Assembly (NCBI RefSeq): GCF_041904905.1
Contig: NZ_JAYRMI010000006.1
Coordinates: 1-64,000, forward strand
Source of the DNA: Zoogloea sp041904905
GTDB lineage: Bacteria; Pseudomonadota; Gammaproteobacteria; Burkholderiales; Rhodocyclaceae
DNA length: 64,000 bases
Reading direction: 5' to 3'
In this document: piece after piece, positions 63,876 through 64,000 of the stretch
How the letters are laid out: each line of letters begins with the position of its first letter
Position numbering within the stretch: position 1 is the stretch's first letter
Position numbers and translations under genes: made by a program
Notes under the pieces: model-generated
Told to the model about the DNA's origin: nothing
What the model saw: only the letters and a program-made list of their open reading frames with translations
The model's database searches: none

Positions 63876-64000
63876 TCAGGGCTTGATCTGGGCGGAGAAC
63901 GGGGCGACGACGTCGGGGCGGGGTGGGCTGCCGGCCGACAGGGTGAGCACCTCGACGCCGGTCTCGGTGACCAGCACCATGTGCTCCCACTGGGCGGACA
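63876..64000 (-). CDS. map: methionine aminopeptidase, C-terminal end only
   Basis: Forty codons plus stop are visible on the minus strand, entering from the right edge. The sequence SAQWEHMVLVTETGVEVLTL matches the C-terminus of type I methionine aminopeptidase, including the catalytic Glu region just before the end. A short tail (PRPDVVAPFSAQIKP) follows. Location directly upstream of glnD agrees with the common map-glnD pair. Confidence 0.82.
   Translation of the reverse strand, partial: SAQWEHMVLVTETGVEVLTLSAGSPPRPDVVAPFSAQIKP

Overview
The window is a stretch of high-GC chromosome from a betaproteobacterium, most likely Rhodocyclales (Zoogloeaceae/Thauera/Azoarcus-like). This assignment rests on gene content and order (trmJ-cysE-iscR-isc operon, smc-zipA-ligA-galU, prmB-dapE-pilU-dapD-dapC, glnD next to map, a soxCDYZAXB cluster), not on a database match. 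Coding density is very high and many genes overlap by 1-4 bases. No rRNA, tRNA, CRISPR array, transposase or integrase was recognised.

Region 1 (1-15.7 kb, all minus strand) is one large operon for an extracellular contractile injection system (eCIS; Afp/PVC-like phage-tail-derived particle). In transcription order it encodes: a DUF4255/Afp16-like tail-terminator protein, a two-domain Ig/carboxypeptidase-regulatory-like protein, sheath 1, tube 1, sheath 2, tube 2, a CIS-tube/Afp7-like protein with an unusual Cys-rich tail, a 65-residue small protein, a gpD-like hub, a gpV-like spike, an 841-residue unrecognised protein with a hydrophobic C-terminus, a gp25-like wedge protein, a J-type baseplate protein, and the start of a further tail protein cut by the left edge. 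The AAA+ ATPase, tape measure, PAAR tip, fibre and effector genes are not in the window and may lie further left.

Region 2 (16-22 kb) holds an orphan small protein, a pirin with a divergent LysR regulator, and a polar amino-acid ABC transporter (binding protein plus two permeases) without its ATPase.

Region 3 (21.4-33 kb) is a sulfur-oxidation island. The minus-strand operon soxC-D-Y-Z-A-X-B-soxH-thioredoxin diverges from a plus-strand flavocytochrome c sulfide dehydrogenase pair (fccA-fccB). A rhodanese, a small c-type cytochrome and a cytochrome c4 flank it. Together these would oxidise thiosulfate, sulfite and sulfide in the periplasm and pass electrons to c-type cytochromes. The full SoxCD implies complete oxidation to sulfate.

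Region 4 (33-44 kb) carries a methyltransferase, tesA, suhB, trmJ, cysE and the complete Fe-S assembly operon iscR - second cysteine desulfurase - iscS-iscU-iscA-hscB-hscA-fdx-iscX, followed by a glutathione peroxidase. Three sequences matching the IscR type-1 operator lie upstream of cysE (one) and iscR (two), so cysteine supply and cluster assembly appear co-regulated.

Region 5 (44-64 kb) is housekeeping: a lone response regulator, prmB, dapE, pilU, dapD, dapC, smc, zipA, ligA, galU, typA, S-methylthioinosine phosphorylase, def, glnD and the 3' end of map. Two clear intrinsic terminators were found (after fccB, and between galU and typA).
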